From Sphingobium boeckii (lineage in GTDB: Bacteria; Pseudomonadota; Alphaproteobacteria; Sphingomonadales; Sphingomonadaceae): a stretch of DNA of 64,000 nucleotides. Made by a program: the position numbers and the translations under genes. The notes beneath the pieces are model-generated. The model ran no database searches, was not told the DNA's origin, and saw only the letters and a program-made list of their open reading frames with translations. Each line of letters opens with the position of its first letter. Position 1 is the stretch's first letter. The stretch is from positions 372,001 through 436,000 of the forward strand of contig NZ_JACIJC010000002.1 of NCBI RefSeq assembly GCF_014199215.1. Reading direction: 5' to 3'. Positions 61,955 through 64,000 of the stretch are shown in pieces.

Positions 61955-64000
61955 AGCGGTTCCTCATCGCGCTCACCGGCGCACTTCTGGTCGCCAGCGC
62001 CGGCATCGCTGCCTCCACCCCGCGGCTCAGCGCCGAACCGGGGTTTCGCATCGGCAATGCCGGCGTGCTCTGCACGGCGCAGGGTAAATCGAGCGATGGT
62101 GCCTTTCGCTCCATGTTCGATCGCGGCTATGCGATCGTCTGCCGCGACGCCGCATCGGCCGTGGGCAAGCTCTATGTGTTTGCCGACGCCAAACTCAGCG
62201 CGCTCGACGCCACTGCACCCGGCCGAAACGATGCGATCACTTGCGCGGACGCGCGCGACGAAGCCTTGGATGGCCTCTCCCATGTCCGCCTTCACCTCTG
62301 CACGCTGAACGCGGCCAAACTGCCCTATCGACTCTATTCGGTCTCGCGCGGCGGCAAGCTCTACGTGGCCGAGGGGCTGGCGGGTTATGATTCCGCGCTC
62401 AGGCTCGCGCTCAAATCCATCGTGCTCGATCGCCCCGCGCTTGGTGAGGTGCAGGTGGCCATCACCACCGCAGGCGATCCCGCCGCTTTCGCCCGGGTGC
62501 AGGCCGGCACGCTCGATCCCGATGAGGCGCTCGCCGCAGCCTATGGGCGCAACAACAGTGGCAGCTATGCCGAAGCCGCCGAGTTCTTCGACATCCTGAC
62601 CGAACGGGAAGCCATGGCGGCAACGGGGCGGCGCGGCGAATATCTGGCCAATCAGGGGCTCCAGCAATCCAATCTGCGCAATTTCGCTGAAGCGGAATCG
62701 CTGCTCGATCAGGCCGCGAAAGACAATGCGGGCGATCCCGTGACCGGGCGCTTGATCCGCAACTATCGCGCGATCCATCTGCTCAACCAACGCGACATCA
62801 AAGGCGCGCTCAAGCTGCTCGATCAGCCGATGGAGCGCGCCGCCACAGAAACCCAGGGCGCAGTATCGATCGCCCGCGGCGAGATCGGTGCCCCGCTGGC
62901 GCAGCAGATCAATCGCGACGCCGGGGCCGCAGCCACGCTTTCCGGAATCGACTCCCGGCTCACGCCCGGCGAGCGCGTGATCGTGCTCGATGCCCAGGCC
63001 ACCGAATTGCGCGGCGTCGCCTTTCGCCTCGAACACCGTTATGATGAAGCGGCCTCCCAATTGGCGGCCGCGCAACGGATTCTGGGCAGCATCCGCGGGG
63101 GCCGCCTGGCGTCCACGGCCTGGCTGCGCTCGGAAGTGGGTGCCGAATATGCCGCGATTGCCGAGGCGCAGGGCGATTATGGCAAGGCCGAGGCCGGCTT
63201 CACGGATTCGATGAATGCGATCGGCACCGAATATCCGGATTCCGCGGCGCTGCTTTCCGCCAAGGCGCGGCTTGCAGCCTTCTTATACCGGCGCGGTGCG
63301 ATCGACCGGTCCGCGGCGCTTTATCGCGACGTGGTGGCGCAAGGGGAAACGCTACCGGGTTCATCGGCGGCTTTGGCAACCCTGCTCAATCCCTATTTCG
63401 AACTACTCGCCAGACGCGCATCCTCCGATGCCGGGGCAGCGGCCGACATGTTCGCCGCCAGCCAGACGCTGCTTCGCCCCGGCGTGGCGCAGACCCAAGC
63501 GGTCTTCGCGCGCGAATTGTCAGCCGGCGACGATGAAGGCGCGCGGCTGTTCCGGGAATCGGTCACGCTCTCGCGTGAGATCAGCCGGCTGCGCACCGAG
63601 ATAGCCCGCGCGGCGGGTCAGCCCGCGGAGGAAGGCGCACCACCGGCCTCGGCCAAGGCAGACGCATTGAACGCGCTCGAATCCAGTCAGACGGCGCTGC
63701 AGGCCAAGCTTGGTGCTTATCCGCGATTCCGCGTCATCGATCCCGCGGTGCTTTCGCTCTCCGCGATGCAAAGGCTGCTCCGCGACGGAGAGGCCTATTA
63801 CAAGCTGACCATCGTCGGCACACGAACCTATGCCATCTTCGTCACGTCGAAACGCGCTCAGGCCTTCGAGGTCGCGATCACACCCGCAGCGCTCACGCAG
63901 ACCGTGGCCAAGCTGCGGGACAGCATCACGATGATCGAAGCCGATCAGCGCATAACCTACCCCTTCGAGCTGGCTGCGGCACGCGCGCTGTATCGCGCGC
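61951..64000 (+). CDS. TPR/CHAT-domain protein, 3' end outside the window
   Basis: 683 residues visible: signal peptide (MKRFLIALTGALLVASAGIA), a Cys-containing N-terminal domain with repeats of VGKLYVFADAKL, then many TPR-like helices (AYGRNNSGSYAEAAEFFDIL, NLRNFAEAESLLDQA, EHRYDEAASQLAAAQRIL). From about residue 590 the start of a CHAT domain appears: MQRLLRDGEAYYKLTIVGTR-TYAIFVTSKRAQAF and AARALYRA at the edge. CHAT domains are caspase-like peptidases with a His/Cys pair that lies beyond the window. ATG overlaps the tpsA stop, so it is co-translated with the adhesin, which suggests a role in adhesin processing or surface attachment. Confidence 0.85.
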   Translation, partial: MKRFLIALTGALLVASAGIAASTPRLSAEPGFRIGNAGVLCTAQGKSSDGAFRSMFDRGYAIVCRDAASAVGKLYVFADAKLSALDATAPGRNDAITCADARDEALDGLSHVRLHLCTLNAAKLPYRLYSVSRGGKLYVAEGLAGYDSALRLALKSIVLDRPALGEVQVAITTAGDPAAFARVQAGTLDPDEALAAAYGRNNSGSYAEAAEFFDILTEREAMAATGRRGEYLANQGLQQSNLRNFAEAESLLDQAAKDNAGDPVTGRLIRNYRAIHLLNQRDIKGALKLLDQPMERAATETQGAVSIARGEIGAPLAQQINRDAGAAATLSGIDSRLTPGERVIVLDAQATELRGVAFRLEHRYDEAASQLAAAQRILGSIRGGRLASTAWLRSEVGAEYAAIAEAQGDYGKAEAGFTDSMNAIGTEYPDSAALLSAKARLAAFLYRRGAIDRSAALYRDVVAQGETLPGSSAALATLLNPYFELLARRASSDAGAAADMFAASQTLLRPGVAQTQAVFARELSAGDDEGARLFRESVTLSREISRLRTEIARAAGQPAEEGAPPASAKADALNALESSQTALQAKLGAYPRFRVIDPAVLSLSAMQRLLRDGEAYYKLTIVGTRTYAIFVTSKRAQAFEVAITPAALTQTVAKLRDSITMIEADQRITYPFELAAARALYRA

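Noticed and set aside
61921-63075. 384-codon minus-strand frame
   Set aside because: Antisense to the CHAT gene, whose forward frame has signal peptide and TPR repeats.

Overview
The window reads as chromosomal DNA of a high-GC alphaproteobacterium of the Sphingomonadaceae (Sphingomonas, Sphingobium, Novosphingobium or a close relative). The main evidence is a serine palmitoyltransferase next to a dedicated acyl carrier protein, a secreted protein ending in a PEPxxWA-CTERM sorting signal, a large TonB-dependent receptor, and HRxxN-type sensor kinases. No ribosomal RNA, prophage, insertion sequence or CRISPR array was seen. One tRNA gene (Arg, TCT) is present.

Layout. 1-2.4 kb: end of sulfate activation (cysNC, cysQ). 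2.5-3.3 kb: rplU-rpmA with a terminator. 3.4-8.4 kb: acetyltransferases, a predicted metal-dependent hydrolase divergent from a TetR regulator, and small exported proteins including the PEP-CTERM protein. 8.5-23.4 kb: obgE-proB, then what I read as a sphingolipid locus: a CerR-like reductase, an ACP, serine palmitoyltransferase, a hybrid histidine kinase, a nucleotidyltransferase-like protein, a lipid kinase, a DUF2141 protein, the lipid exporter permeases LptF and LptG, a fatty-acid desaturase and a GNAT protein resembling bacterial ceramide synthase. 23.6-34.5 kb: mostly housekeeping genes (xth, erpA, M23 peptidase, DUF455, bcp, glnE, glsA, purC), plus a 55-residue NepR-like anti-sigma candidate and an ArsR remnant. 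34.6-40.2 kb: an M16 peptidase, purS-purQ, a Phd/PIN toxin-antitoxin pair, a queuosine-precursor transporter and the tRNA. 40.3-46 kb: a TonB receptor / YdcF-like / GH92 glycosidase operon. 46.4-49.6 kb: a YozE-like protein, an HRxxN kinase, a lactate dehydrogenase and a membrane protein. 49.6-54.5 kb: an EmrAB-OMF efflux operon divergent from its TetR regulator. 54.8-55.2 kb: rnk. 55.4-64 kb: a two-partner secretion operon (TpsB, a 1616-residue TpsA) followed by a TPR/CHAT-domain protein that runs off the window.

How the genes work together. The clearest biological theme is sphingolipid and envelope biogenesis. Condensation (SPT with its ACP), N-acylation (GNAT/bCerS-like), reduction (CerR-like), phosphorylation (DagK-like kinase), possible head-group activation (nucleotidyltransferase-like) and export (LptF/LptG) are all encoded within 13 kb. 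The most unusual neighbourhoods are that locus, the TPS-CHAT operon, the GH92-YdcF-TonB receptor operon and a stand-alone Pycsar-effector-like (PycTM/DUF5706) membrane protein. All assignments come from reading motifs and gene order; no database search was run.
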